NCBI GenBank assembly: GCA_024234435.1
Contig: JACKOF010000001.1
Span: forward strand, 682,001 to 746,000
Reading direction: 5' to 3'
DNA: 64,000 nucleotides
DNA from: Pseudomonadales bacterium
GTDB lineage: Bacteria > Pseudomonadota > Gammaproteobacteria > Pseudomonadales > Porticoccaceae
Shown piece after piece: positions 16,201 through 24,089 of this stretch. Each line of letters opens with the position of its first letter. Within the stretch, counting starts at the first letter, position 1. Both the position numbers and the translations under genes were made by a program. The notes beneath the pieces were generated by a model, which had not been told where the DNA came from, did no database searches, and worked only from the letters and a program-made list of their open reading frames with translations.

Positions 16201-16885
16201 CCAGTCAGCACTAACGCATTTTGACAAAAATCGGCAGGCGCTGGAAAAGGAGCCTGAGGCCAAAAAAGCACTGGAAGAATTGCGTTCAATTGAATCCAAT
16301 TCGGCGCCTTACGGTATGTTGCATCGTGTGGCACCTCTCATTAGCACGGTCGATGGTGTAAACAACCAACTGCTCGATGACAAGCGTCAGTACGCTATGG
16401 AGCGAGTTGATCTGAAAATCAGTCAGCTTTCTGACGAGATTCAAAAGAGTGGTATCGCGACTCCAGAATTGAGTAATCGACTGCTGCGCCCCTTACAGTT
16501 GGTTAAAAGTGATCTGGAGGTTGAAACCAGTATCGCCTCCATTTTCATGCTACAAACAGAAATCGCTGGTGAGCGATTTGACGAAGCTCTCTATGAGCTG
16601 GGCATGGCAGTAAAAGCAGAGCTTGAGCGTCAGCGCAAAGTTGACCCTTCTCCCGTTGATACAGGTGGCGTGTCAGGAGGCGGAACCTCCCCGAGCCCCG
16701 AACCTGTTCCACCTAAGGTTGCTGAACCGAAGCCGATTACAGAAGTTAACGCGGCAAGTTTTGTGGACAAGATAGGAGCAGGGGTTTTTCTGGAAGATGA
16801 AGCCTCTGTCGAGAAGTTTGTTGAGGCAATGAAGTTGGAACTCATAACCACGGTACGAATGGGTAAACGAGTGCGGATTCGATAA
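13235..16885 (+). CDS. brxC: BREX ATPase BrxC/PglY
   Basis: A 1,216-residue P-loop ATPase. The Walker A motif FGSGKSHF is at about residues 73-80, preceded by the typical GVWISGFFG. The LFLVDEVGQFIG segment near 265 is the Walker B. The C-terminal half is long and helical with a Pro/Gly-rich linker (about 1125-1160) before the end. This is the usual size of type 1 BrxC. It is needed for BREX methylation and phage exclusion, probably as an ORC/Cdc6-like DNA-bound ATPase. In most BREX loci pglX follows; here seven other genes intervene. A 25-bp palindrome overlaps its stop codon. Confidence 0.95.
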   Translation: MNIKELFLKPLDRSINGVVKADQDDDATVYQELDEYVVTNELEKHFRDFFQSYGTDLNDPSIANRVGVWISGFFGSGKSHFLKTLSYILANKVARDAEDNERSAVEFFDEHKIRDAFIRADIDKAVSGHADVILFNIDSKASSNDDGNPILNVFLRVFNEHQGFSGDHPHIAHMERHLAQKGAYETFKVAFEESSGHSWLEERDGYQFYQDDVENAISKALNLSPDAAHKWFEESEETFSVSVENFCHWVKEYLDSKDPKHRILFLVDEVGQFIGSNTRLMLTLQTITENLGTICKGRAWIIVTSQADMDAVLGELSSSKANDFSKIAGRFKTRLSLSSSNTDEVIQKRLLRKTPEAADMLKSVFDQKGDILKNQITFDRSGPTLKNFDGPDSFVNNYPFAPYHFQLVQKVFEEIRKVGATGAHLAYGERSMLDAFQMAASSIAKEEVGALVPMHRFYSAVEGFLDTAVKRTIDQAGENPTLDSFDVQMLRTLFMIRYVDLIKGTLDNLVTLSIEKIDDDKLALRKRIEESLQRLEKESLITRNGDEFLFLTNEERDITQKIKATDVASSEENKELSNLIFKDLLRDTNKYRHQPNKMDYSIGRYLDGHTLDGKYEADLKVEVVSPLDTDYSQYSEAGCINKSAEGEGQILIKLGDDKQFFSELRTWLKTNKFIRLNDDGTQADITRILADRGRENQERKKRLRARMEDMLLKAEVYALGQHLSLSSSNALTKLDEACRYLLENTYTKLSYIKVYQQDPWRELNVVLTLDDVGQMGLLLNGEEGNPKATQEVEQYISLRASGSDRILVSDLVDRFSKRPFGWPDAEILLITGRLAAAGRISFQLGGGTLAVKEALEPLQNSRRRREVSIIKKRQTDEAVLKQARNLTQDLFSSMGPAPEKELFEFYNTHLGEWLRNLKSYKSKTDVGRFPGRSVIEQSILILQRLLHHDDSFDFFKEVVAKKDDYLDLEEDYRDLHEFFKNQLHTWQQLQSALTHFDKNRQALEKEPEAKKALEELRSIESNSAPYGMLHRVAPLISTVDGVNNQLLDDKRQYAMERVDLKISQLSDEIQKSGIATPELSNRLLRPLQLVKSDLEVETSIASIFMLQTEIAGERFDEALYELGMAVKAELERQRKVDPSPVDTGGVSGGGTSPSPEPVPPKVAEPKPITEVNAASFVDKIGAGVFLEDEASVEKFVEAMKLELITTVRMGKRVRIR

Positions 16886-16899
16886 CGGTTATCGAATCC
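16875..16899. repeat. 25-bp palindrome overlapping the brxC stop codon
   Basis: The sequence GGATTCGATAAC, one base G, then GTTATCGAATCC forms a 12-bp perfect stem. It begins in the last codons of brxC, contains the TAA stop and ends 37 bases before the jetA-like start. No T-tract follows, so a simple intrinsic terminator is unlikely. It could be an RNA hairpin, a protein site, or a scar of module insertion. Confidence 0.75.
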
Positions 16900-16936
16900 T
16901 ATCCAGCACCGTAACTCTGCCATAAGGGACTAAATA

Positions 16937-18187
16937 GTGGCTAATCCTCGAAGTCTTGTATACCAATTGCACCAGCACTGGGAGCTGGTTGAGGTCATGG
17001 TGCGTGTCAGTCGTGACCATCCAGAGCTGGATGAAGAGCAGGCACTACATTTGGTCGGTAAAGTAGACCCGGATAACAGTGAGCCAAGTGCAGTATTGCG
17101 CTCACTGCTCAATGCGGATCTCTTGCAACTTGTTCCCCGCTCAGGGGATCTTGTTGTTAACCCTACGGTACTTGAGTTTGTTCGTGGCTTAACCCATGAG
17201 CATGAATTGGGTTTGTCTTCTGTATTGGCGGCAAGGGTTGCGGCCATACGCACGGCAACTGAATCTCTGAACCAAGCGCTGGCCGACGGTGATAATGATC
17301 AACTGCGTCAATCAGCCAGACAGCTGGGGGATTTATTCCGGCAAATCAGTCTTCAGCTTCACCAGGATCGTGACGCCATTTTGGATATTGCCGAGCAGGC
17401 ACGGTCTGCCGATAGTGCTATGCCTCTCGCCAGGCGCTACCGCCGGGTACTGGAAGCATACGATCAATACATCGAGCCCATGAATGAAATGATGGACTCA
17501 GGACCAGATGGAACCTTTTATCGGTACCTGGAAGGTGCCGATGAAGCGCTGGAAGTGATCTATGAGAAACTCAGTGTTCAGGGTGCGCTTTACAGTCATC
17601 GCCGCCAAATCAGGCAGGTTTCCTATCAGGCGAAGGAATTAAGGCGTATAGGCCGGACGATTTCTCAGCAATGCGCGGATACCTTGTTGCCCCTCAGGGA
17701 AGAGCTTCGGGCTCACAGCAATCTCGCCTCATCGATCAGTAAGCTACTTGGTCAGGTCAGAAAGCGCGGCCTGCGTCGCTCTATTCCATTGGAGTTTGAG
17801 GGGCAAAGATTGCCTTCGTGCCGTCAGGAGCGATTTTCCAGGATCTCTGTAGGTGATGAGGTCTTGACGATCATCACCGAAGCGAAAAACTACCAGCCTG
17901 TGGCAGAGCCGTTTCCAGAGCCTGATGAATCTGCCCAATTGGATTTCCACGAGTGGGTAGATCAAGCAGCTGTGATCGAACATTTAAAGCGATCATTGCC
18001 GGTTGATCACCTGATGAGTTGGCTGAGTGAACATTATGGTCACTTGCCAGATGCTTTAGTACTACAGCTTTATCACGAGCTGGTTCGCTCTTCAGACTGG
18101 CGCAGCGACTTGCAACCCGAAGAAGTGGTAACCGAACTGAATAGCCTGCGGGTTTATCACCACCCGCACAAGCTGGAGGCCTCATGA
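16937..18187 (+). CDS. jetA: Wadjet/MukF-like JetA (kleisin) subunit, BREX-embedded
   Basis: A 416-residue protein beginning at a GTG preceded by AAGGGA. It is helical, with an N-terminal winged-helix-like region (residues 10-85, LVEVMVRVSRDHPELDEEQALHLVGK), a long coiled middle (about 90-260) and a charged C-terminus. I did not see a clear DUF3375 signature. The assignment rests on size, predicted helices and its place as first gene of a coupled set that continues with a KITE-like protein, an SMC-like ATPase and a Toprim-like protein, the JetA-B-C-D order. Such kleisins link the SMC heads. It overlaps the next gene by ATGA. Confidence 0.65.
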   Translation: MANPRSLVYQLHQHWELVEVMVRVSRDHPELDEEQALHLVGKVDPDNSEPSAVLRSLLNADLLQLVPRSGDLVVNPTVLEFVRGLTHEHELGLSSVLAARVAAIRTATESLNQALADGDNDQLRQSARQLGDLFRQISLQLHQDRDAILDIAEQARSADSAMPLARRYRRVLEAYDQYIEPMNEMMDSGPDGTFYRYLEGADEALEVIYEKLSVQGALYSHRRQIRQVSYQAKELRRIGRTISQQCADTLLPLREELRAHSNLASSISKLLGQVRKRGLRRSIPLEFEGQRLPSCRQERFSRISVGDEVLTIITEAKNYQPVAEPFPEPDESAQLDFHEWVDQAAVIEHLKRSLPVDHLMSWLSEHYGHLPDALVLQLYHELVRSSDWRSDLQPEEVVTELNSLRVYHHPHKLEAS

Positions 18188-18777
18188 CAACGGTTAACCT
18201 AGAAAAACTAAGTTGTTTGGCCGAAATTTTCACTCGGCTTAGCAAAAATGGTGAGCATATCAACCGCGCATCCAAGCCCTTGTTGTGGGCGAACCTGGAG
18301 CAGGAGCGTGACGCCTACGAGATACTATTCTCGTCGTTGGGGTATGACTTGAGGGTCGATAGTCGCGGTTTTGCCTGGTTTCACAATACAGAGAGCAGTA
18401 CATCGTCTAATCAGAATACGCGGCGATTAGCACTTTTTTTCATGGTGATATTTGAGTTTCAAGGCGATGCAGGCAAGCCACTACGTCGGTTTACGGATTG
18501 GCGTATTGATCGAGAGCTATTGGAAGAAGCCTACAGTCAGCATAAAGAAGTCTTAGCGGCGGAAGGGGTATCATTGGACGATTTTCCGGATATAGCGAAA
18601 ACGGCAGAGCGATTTGGCTTCATGTCTAACGACGCTGGTGCTTATTATTTGCTGCCAGCCGTTTACCGATACCTTGATCACTTCGAAGCTCTGGCAGCTG
18701 GCATTGATGATGATTTTGGGCTGGGCGATGAAGGCACTGCGCTGGATAGCGATCAGGAGGAAATCCGTGAGTCGTGA
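18184..18777 (+). CDS. jetB: Wadjet/MukE-like JetB (KITE) subunit, BREX-embedded
   Basis: A 197-residue acidic protein. Tandem winged-helix-like stretches (residues 5-60 and 85-165) and the length fit JetB/MukE (DUF4194-type) proteins, which bind kleisin and DNA in condensin complexes. The segment RRLALFFMVIFEFQGDAGKPL and the ending AYYLLPAVYRYLDHFEAL are reminiscent of DUF4194. Its start overlaps the jetA-like stop and its last eleven bases overlap the start of the jetC-like gene, so the three are made together. Family assignment is by position and size more than by motif. Confidence 0.65.
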   Translation: MTTVNLEKLSCLAEIFTRLSKNGEHINRASKPLLWANLEQERDAYEILFSSLGYDLRVDSRGFAWFHNTESSTSSNQNTRRLALFFMVIFEFQGDAGKPLRRFTDWRIDRELLEEAYSQHKEVLAAEGVSLDDFPDIAKTAERFGFMSNDAGAYYLLPAVYRYLDHFEALAAGIDDDFGLGDEGTALDSDQEEIRES

Positions 18778-21664
18778 TACAGCCTTGAGCGATAAAACAA
18801 CAGCCCTGAGCGATAAGACAACAGCTGTGAGCGATAAAGCAAAGACCATGCGCGTAGACACAGCCATGCAGCGATTCGACTTTTCCGGTTTTCAGCGATT
18901 GGTGTTGTTGGGCAGTGCCGGGTACTCCCGAGCGGAATTGCCTCTGGATGAATCTGTCTCCCTCATCGCCCCCAATAATACCGGCAAAACCAGTCTGATT
19001 AATGCTCTACAATTTCTCCTGATCATTAATAAGCGGCGCATGGACTTTGGTGCTCATGATGTGGATAAAAGCCGCCAGTTCTATTTCCCCAATAACAGTG
19101 CTTATATTTTGCTGGAGGCGACTCTGCCTAATATCGGCACAGTCGTTCTTGGGTGTGTCGGCAAAGGTGTCAGCCATGACTATCAATATTTTGCCTACAA
19201 AGGGCAGCTCAACGTCGACGAGTTTCGGACCAATGACGGGAAATTGGTCGCTCAGCCTGAGTTAATCGCACATCTTGCTCAATACGGTAAATCCGTTTTT
19301 ACCTATAGTCCGAGTGATTTCGCCAATATTCTTTACGGTGGGCGAGTTAAACGCGCTGCTAATGAGCCGGATTTTACCGTGTTTCGCCTGGAAAATAGCA
19401 GAGACTCCGATGCTTATCAGCGAGTGCTAACCCGGACTCTACGTCTGGATAAACTAAAGTCACAGGATGTGAAAGAGCACCTGCTGCAAATTTTTAAGCA
19501 TGATGTCACTGATTCCGCTATCGACTTTAAGCAAGCCTGGGATAAGGCATTCGCCGAGATCAATGTTGAGCGGGAGCAGTATCAAATTGCTGTCAATCAG
19601 CAAGCTCGTATTGATGCATTAGAATCAAACCGTGATCAGCGACTTGAAGTGCGGGGCCAAATTCTGGCTGTGCGCCCCCATATAGAGGTAGCTCTGGAGG
19701 GGTGGGAGCAATTCTATACGGATAAATGCAGTGAGATAGCGCAAGCCCAAAAGTTCTTGGACGATGAACGGCGAGACAGGCTGGGTAATGATCGGAAACT
19801 GATTGCGGAACAAACTCAGTTGGCTGTAAAGCTAAAGTCTCTGGCTAGTCAGCAGGAGAGTCAAAACGAGCTGGAGCGGCAGTTTGCGTTGATCTCGGGC
19901 CGGGAGGATCTGGAGCAGCAGCAAGCGGAAATCAAACAACAATATGATGCCATAACCACGCAAATTGGTCTGGTGAGCAGCCGAACACCCAGTCAAATTG
20001 AGCGAGATATTAAGCGCAACCTGTCAGAGCAAGAGGCATTGGCTCGAGAGTTGGATACTTTGTCAGATAATCTCTGGCAACGTCTAAGTGTGGATCTGCC
20101 TGAAGATCAATTAGGAGTGTTAAACCGCCTGTTTAACCGGGAAGTGATGACGCTGGGTGCTAACCAATTTGATCTTGATACGAAAGAGCTAAGTCGTGCA
20201 TTGACACAAATGGATGCCAATCACTGGAAAATGGAGGGGCTGTCTTTCAGTCTGGAATCTCTCACGCCCCAGTATGTTGTCAAAAGTGCTGCGGAAATTC
20301 AGCAGCGCCATAGTGAATTAACAGAGCAGCATAGCGATCTACTTAAGCAGTTAGATACCGCCAACTCTTTAGATAAAGCCAAGGAAAAGAAGGGTCAGCT
20401 GTATGGCCAGCTCACTTCTGTAGAGCAAGCCCTTAAAGCGTTTGATCAGTTACTTCTCTTGCGTCAGCAGCAGCCAGAACGTGAGATTCATTTAGCTTCT
20501 GGTGAAGCACGGCAGCATGAGATTAACAACCTGCTGGTTCAGTCGGAGCAGGCTAGTAAAACGCTGGATGAAAAGGCGACTAAGCTAAACCAGGACGAGT
20601 CATCGCTGAATGGTAAGCATCAGCGAATCAGTGAACTCCGCAATCGCCGTGTGGATACCGATCAACGCTTCAGTTATTTGGCTGATCAACCCCACAGGCC
20701 ATGGGTGGGTGACTCACAGGTACAACTTGAGAATCTTGCTGAGGCCCTGACGGATTACCAGCGCTTATGCCAACAGTTACTACGGTTGGATGGCGAGATC
20801 AGTGGGATGCTAAGCGAGCTTCACCACAAAGGCCTGACCAAATTTCAGTATGCCGAGAACGACGAAACTGAAATAGATGCCTTGATCAATTTCCGTCATC
20901 AGCTTTCGCGTGAAGCCGAAGCGCTGGAGCGCCGTGCTCGCAGTGCAGTGGTGAATGTAACCGCCAGCCTGCGCGACTTACGTAGTGGGCTTTATAGCTT
21001 AAAGCGGAGAATGCGTGAATTTAACTCGCTCATCGGCGCTCGGCAGTTATCGGATCTCACCGTCTTTAAGATTGAAGCCCAAGATGACGAAAGCCTGGTG
21101 TCTGCCATTGATACTCTGATTGAGACCGCTGAAAAAGTGGAGTCAGGTGAAACCTTTACCTTGTTCAATCAGGCCAGCGTATTGGATGACGTACAGCTGG
21201 ACAGAGCGCGGCAGCGTCTGATCGATGAGTGCAACGCACGGCAGGGGCTGAGGGTGGCAGACCTTTTCCGGCTCAGCTTCGTTGTTGGTAAGAAAGATCA
21301 GGCCCCGGAATCCTTTGACGATCTTGATAGCGCTGCATCCAATGGCACGGTATTAATGGCCAAGCTCATAACCGGACTGGCCATGTTGCACCTTATGCAG
21401 GACAAGCGCCACCGGGTGAAAGCCATCTGTTACCTGGACGAAGCGCTGGCTCTCGATACCCGTAACCAGGCCAGTCTCATTGAGACGGCAGCAGAGTTTG
21501 GCTTCTCGCTCATTTTTGCTTCTCCTTCTCCGCTGACCACGGCGCGTTATTGCGTGCCTATCAGCCAACATCAAGGCCGAAACCATATCAGTCGTGAAAG
21601 CTGGCACATTCTGGAGCCTCTAGCAACGGATAGCGGTGGAACCCGGTCTGGAGTGGGTTCATGA
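18767..21664 (+). CDS. jetC: SMC-like ATPase JetC, BREX-embedded condensin
   Basis: The GTG at 18767, six bases after AGGAGG, gives 965 residues. The N-terminal ATPase half contains SLIAPNNTGKTSLINALQFLL, a Walker A of the SMC/MukB/JetC kind (about residues 65-80). A coiled coil spans roughly 270-750 with a break in the middle (hinge-like). The C-terminal half has a signature-like SNGTVLMAKLITGLAML, then Walker B KAICYLDEALALD (about 885-893). It is shorter than MukB. In Wadjet such ATPases extrude loops of small circular DNA for cutting. The first 25 residues are three copies of a heptapeptide, which is unusual. Confidence 0.85.
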   Translation: MSRDTALSDKTTALSDKTTAVSDKAKTMRVDTAMQRFDFSGFQRLVLLGSAGYSRAELPLDESVSLIAPNNTGKTSLINALQFLLIINKRRMDFGAHDVDKSRQFYFPNNSAYILLEATLPNIGTVVLGCVGKGVSHDYQYFAYKGQLNVDEFRTNDGKLVAQPELIAHLAQYGKSVFTYSPSDFANILYGGRVKRAANEPDFTVFRLENSRDSDAYQRVLTRTLRLDKLKSQDVKEHLLQIFKHDVTDSAIDFKQAWDKAFAEINVEREQYQIAVNQQARIDALESNRDQRLEVRGQILAVRPHIEVALEGWEQFYTDKCSEIAQAQKFLDDERRDRLGNDRKLIAEQTQLAVKLKSLASQQESQNELERQFALISGREDLEQQQAEIKQQYDAITTQIGLVSSRTPSQIERDIKRNLSEQEALARELDTLSDNLWQRLSVDLPEDQLGVLNRLFNREVMTLGANQFDLDTKELSRALTQMDANHWKMEGLSFSLESLTPQYVVKSAAEIQQRHSELTEQHSDLLKQLDTANSLDKAKEKKGQLYGQLTSVEQALKAFDQLLLLRQQQPEREIHLASGEARQHEINNLLVQSEQASKTLDEKATKLNQDESSLNGKHQRISELRNRRVDTDQRFSYLADQPHRPWVGDSQVQLENLAEALTDYQRLCQQLLRLDGEISGMLSELHHKGLTKFQYAENDETEIDALINFRHQLSREAEALERRARSAVVNVTASLRDLRSGLYSLKRRMREFNSLIGARQLSDLTVFKIEAQDDESLVSAIDTLIETAEKVESGETFTLFNQASVLDDVQLDRARQRLIDECNARQGLRVADLFRLSFVVGKKDQAPESFDDLDSAASNGTVLMAKLITGLAMLHLMQDKRHRVKAICYLDEALALDTRNQASLIETAAEFGFSLIFASPSPLTTARYCVPISQHQGRNHISRESWHILEPLATDSGGTRSGVGS
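18779..18841 (+). repeat. three in-frame 21-bp tandem repeats at the jetC start
   Basis: The units at 18779-18799, 18800-18820 and 18821-18841 are near-identical and encode TALSDKT, TALSDKT and TAVSDKA. They sit directly after the GTG start and end before the first ATG (18848) and the ATPase domain. Copy changes of 21 bp keep the frame. The third copy holds a GTG, so internal starts are possible. Confidence 0.85.
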
Positions 21665-22572
21665 AAGCGCTGTTGGCAGCATTACAGCGTATGGCTAAAG
21701 CCACCGATGGACCGGTTGCTGCGTCGCAGTTCACTGCGGCACAAAGAAAGGCTTTAGATCAATTTATCCAGCAGACCCACGCCATTGCCTGCCGGACATC
21801 TGGCCGAGGTATAACCTATCAGGTCGTCCAGCCTCAGGTGATTGAACAGCATCTGCGCTCCCTCAGTCCTGGCTGTCTGGAGGAGCTGTCCGATTCCGTG
21901 CCCAATCGGGCGGCCAATATTGCTGCCTACCGCAACAGTAAGAGCGGGGGGCACCGGCATGCGGCGTACTACCTGCTGATGCGCGCCTGTGGTGAGCGAG
22001 TGAATTGGCGTGATGATGACAGCCAACTGGACCTCAGCGATGCTACGGCACGTTATGGTGTGGCGGCACTGGCAGTTGAGCCAAGTGACACCTGGCGTAG
22101 CGCTCAACCCCTGTGGCTGGTGGAAAACCAGGCGCTATTTGACCGTCTCGACTGGTTGCCAAACTCAGATCGGCAAAAAATCGGCCTGCCACATAACGGC
22201 CAAGCCTCGGTTCACTGGTATCGCGGGCAGATCAATAACAACCTGCTGGACTGGCTTGGCGCATCTGAGCGGGTGCCAGAGGTCATTCTCTTCCCGGATT
22301 ACGATGGCGTGGGGTTGCAGAATTATGCCCGCTTACATCAGCGCTTAGGGGATCGCTGTAGCCTGTGGCTCATGCCCGATTGGCAATCCAAGCTGAAAAC
22401 CTTTGGCAGCAATACCATATGGCGAGATACCAAAAGCGACTTTGATGCCGCAGTGAGCTACCTAAGCCAAGCCATTCCCTCTCAAACGGCACAGGGTGCC
22501 GAACTTCACCGCTTGATTACAACCTTGAGGACCGAAGGCGCGGCCTTGGAGCAGGAGGCTATATGGTTGTGA
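21661..22572 (+). CDS. jetD: Toprim-like JetD nuclease, BREX-embedded condensin
   Basis: A 303-residue protein starting in an ATGA overlap with jetC. The N-terminal half looks DNA-binding and helical. The C-terminal half has two Toprim-type acidic motifs: PLWLVENQALFDRL (Glu near residue 154) and ILFPDYDGVGLQNYARL (Asp-x-Asp near 213-215). JetD proteins use this fold to cleave DNA held by the JetABC motor. It is shorter than the JetD proteins I know (often near 400 residues), so it may be a distinct subfamily. A 36-bp palindrome follows its stop. Confidence 0.75.
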   Translation: MKALLAALQRMAKATDGPVAASQFTAAQRKALDQFIQQTHAIACRTSGRGITYQVVQPQVIEQHLRSLSPGCLEELSDSVPNRAANIAAYRNSKSGGHRHAAYYLLMRACGERVNWRDDDSQLDLSDATARYGVAALAVEPSDTWRSAQPLWLVENQALFDRLDWLPNSDRQKIGLPHNGQASVHWYRGQINNNLLDWLGASERVPEVILFPDYDGVGLQNYARLHQRLGDRCSLWLMPDWQSKLKTFGSNTIWRDTKSDFDAAVSYLSQAIPSQTAQGAELHRLITTLRTEGAALEQEAIWL

Positions 22573-22609
22573 CCTGCTTGTTATTAGCTAAATCTCGGTG
22601 CAGCCTTAA

Positions 22610-22645
22610 AGCATTGTCCCGCGTCCTAGGACGTGGGACAATGCT
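22610..22645. repeat. 36-bp near-perfect palindrome between jetD and the NTase triad
   Basis: The arms AGCATTGTCCC and GGGACAATGCT enclose GCGTCCTAGGACGT; only one base pair in the whole 36 bp fails to match. It lies in the largest gap (123 bases) within brxA-brxL, just before the winged-helix gene at 22696. No T-run follows, so it is more like an operator or a transcript hairpin than a terminator. The winged-helix product downstream is an obvious candidate binder. Confidence 0.8.
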
Positions 22646-22695
22646 GGTCGGGATGGAATTGGGTTAGCGAAAGAGATAGAGAGGATGAGCCCCCA

Positions 22696-23358
22696 GTGAA
22701 AGGTCAAGACATCGTACTACTGCTAAAGCTGGTTTCTCTGCACCGGAAAGAACTGCCTTCGGGGGCGTCCGAGCAAGCGCCTGTTGAGTCTGTCGATTGG
22801 GAAGACTGGCAGGATTGGGAGGGGTGGGATGCAGATGGCAGTCGTTTGATCCTGCCTGAGCATCGGTTTTATGAGCAAAAAGACATCGCATCCCGCTATA
22901 CCGCACGGAGCCTGGAAGAGGAGACTGGCATCAGCAAATCCCAGATCAACCTGGCCCTTAACCGCTGCATTGATGTGGGCTTGGCCAAAAAAGACCGTAA
23001 GTCTGGCGTACCACGGGCGAATGTGCAGGCGCTGTATGGTTTTATTGTGCACGGTCTTAAATATGTCTTTCCTGCCAAGCCGGGTGAAATCACCCGAGGT
23101 ATTGCCACGGCCTTTGCTGCTCCGGTACTGAACCAGCAACTCATGAGTGCCGGGGAATTTGTCCCTGTATGGCCCGATGCCAGGGGCAACACCAAAGGTC
23201 AGGCCATAGAGCCACTGTGTAAATCTGTTGCTTATGCGGTCAGGCGGGACCCGGAAATGTATGCGCTTCTGGCTCTGGTGGATGCCATTCGCATAGGGCA
23301 GCCTCGCGAGGCGAATCTGGCGGCAGATCTGTTAAAGCAGCGCTTGGGGGCTAAATAA
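22696..23358 (+). CDS. winged-helix (MarR-like) protein, partner of the nucleotidyltransferase
   Basis: The GTG at 22696 starts a 220-residue protein; the longer frame from 22633 crosses the palindrome and is rejected. Residues 60-110 form a winged helix (DIASRYTARSLEEETGISKSQINLALNRCIDVGL). A basic region (VPRANVQALYGFIVHGLKYVF) and a C-terminal helical domain follow. It overlaps the AbiEii-type nucleotidyltransferase gene by one base (TAATG). In AbiE-type toxin-antitoxin pairs a winged-helix antitoxin precedes the toxin and binds its own promoter. The same logic is suggested here, though this is not a recognisable AbiEi. Confidence 0.7.
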   Translation: MKGQDIVLLLKLVSLHRKELPSGASEQAPVESVDWEDWQDWEGWDADGSRLILPEHRFYEQKDIASRYTARSLEEETGISKSQINLALNRCIDVGLAKKDRKSGVPRANVQALYGFIVHGLKYVFPAKPGEITRGIATAFAAPVLNQQLMSAGEFVPVWPDARGNTKGQAIEPLCKSVAYAVRRDPEMYALLALVDAIRIGQPREANLAADLLKQRLGAK

Positions 23359-24080
23359 TGGCGGCATTACCGGTGCTTCAAAAAATGCTAGAGCAGGTGG
23401 CCAAAGCCTTGGGGCCAGAACTGTGCCAGCAGATGACCTTTGTGGGTGGCTGTACCACAGGGTTACTGCTGACTGATGACTTTACCAAGGAGCAGGTGCG
23501 GCACACCGATGATGTTGATCTGATCGTACATACCATGGGTTACCTGGGCTTCCATGCGCTACAGCAGCGACTCCAGAAGCAGGGCTTTACCATCCCCATG
23601 GCCATTCCCGGTGAAACTCACCCCATTTGTGCCATGCAACTGGGGGATCTGAGGGTCGATTTCATGCCCGATGACGAAGAGGTGCTGGGGTTCGGCAATC
23701 GCTGGTATCAGGCTGCCATGGATACGGCAACTGCCCACGCACTGACTCCCGATCTGACCATTCAGCTCGTCACCCCTGTGTATTTTCTGGCCACCAAGCT
23801 GGAGGCCTACAAGGGCCGGGGTGATGGCTATGCCCTGGGTAGTCGCGATATTGAAGACATCCTCAACCTGGTGGATGGCCGTGAAGAATTACTGGGTGAG
23901 GTCCGCCAGGCGTCGGCAGAGGTGCAGGAGTACATCGCAACAGAGCTGGCACAATTGCTGGAGGATGGCAATTTCGAATATGCCGTTCAAAGTCAGGCGC
24001 GAGGCAGTGAGGATCGGGAAAGCCTCATTTTTGAAAGGCTGGAGGCACTGGCGGCCTACCCCGAAGAGAGTCAGGGGTAG
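23358..24080 (+). CDS. AbiEii/MNT-type nucleotidyltransferase
   Basis: A 240-residue protein with a complete polymerase-beta-type active site: GGCTTGLLL (residues 29-37), the HTDDVDLIV acidic pair (about 50-58) and a third Asp in LRVDFMPDDEE (near 96). The helix with YFLATKLEAYKGRGDG, SRDIEDILNLV is typical of the AbiEii/AbiGii and MenT-like toxin families. Such enzymes add nucleotides to proteins or tRNAs. It is coupled to the winged-helix gene and 9 bases before a PP2C-like gene. Substrate unknown. Confidence 0.82.
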   Translation: MAALPVLQKMLEQVAKALGPELCQQMTFVGGCTTGLLLTDDFTKEQVRHTDDVDLIVHTMGYLGFHALQQRLQKQGFTIPMAIPGETHPICAMQLGDLRVDFMPDDEEVLGFGNRWYQAAMDTATAHALTPDLTIQLVTPVYFLATKLEAYKGRGDGYALGSRDIEDILNLVDGREELLGEVRQASAEVQEYIATELAQLLEDGNFEYAVQSQARGSEDRESLIFERLEALAAYPEESQG

Positions 24081-24089
24081 CGCGACAGG

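Noticed and set aside
18614..18766. N-terminal extension of the SMC-like ATPase
   Set aside because: It overlaps jetB fully; the GTG at 18767 has a strong ribosome site six bases upstream.
22610..22645. Intrinsic terminator
   Set aside because: The stem is excellent but no run of T follows on either strand, so termination is not supported.
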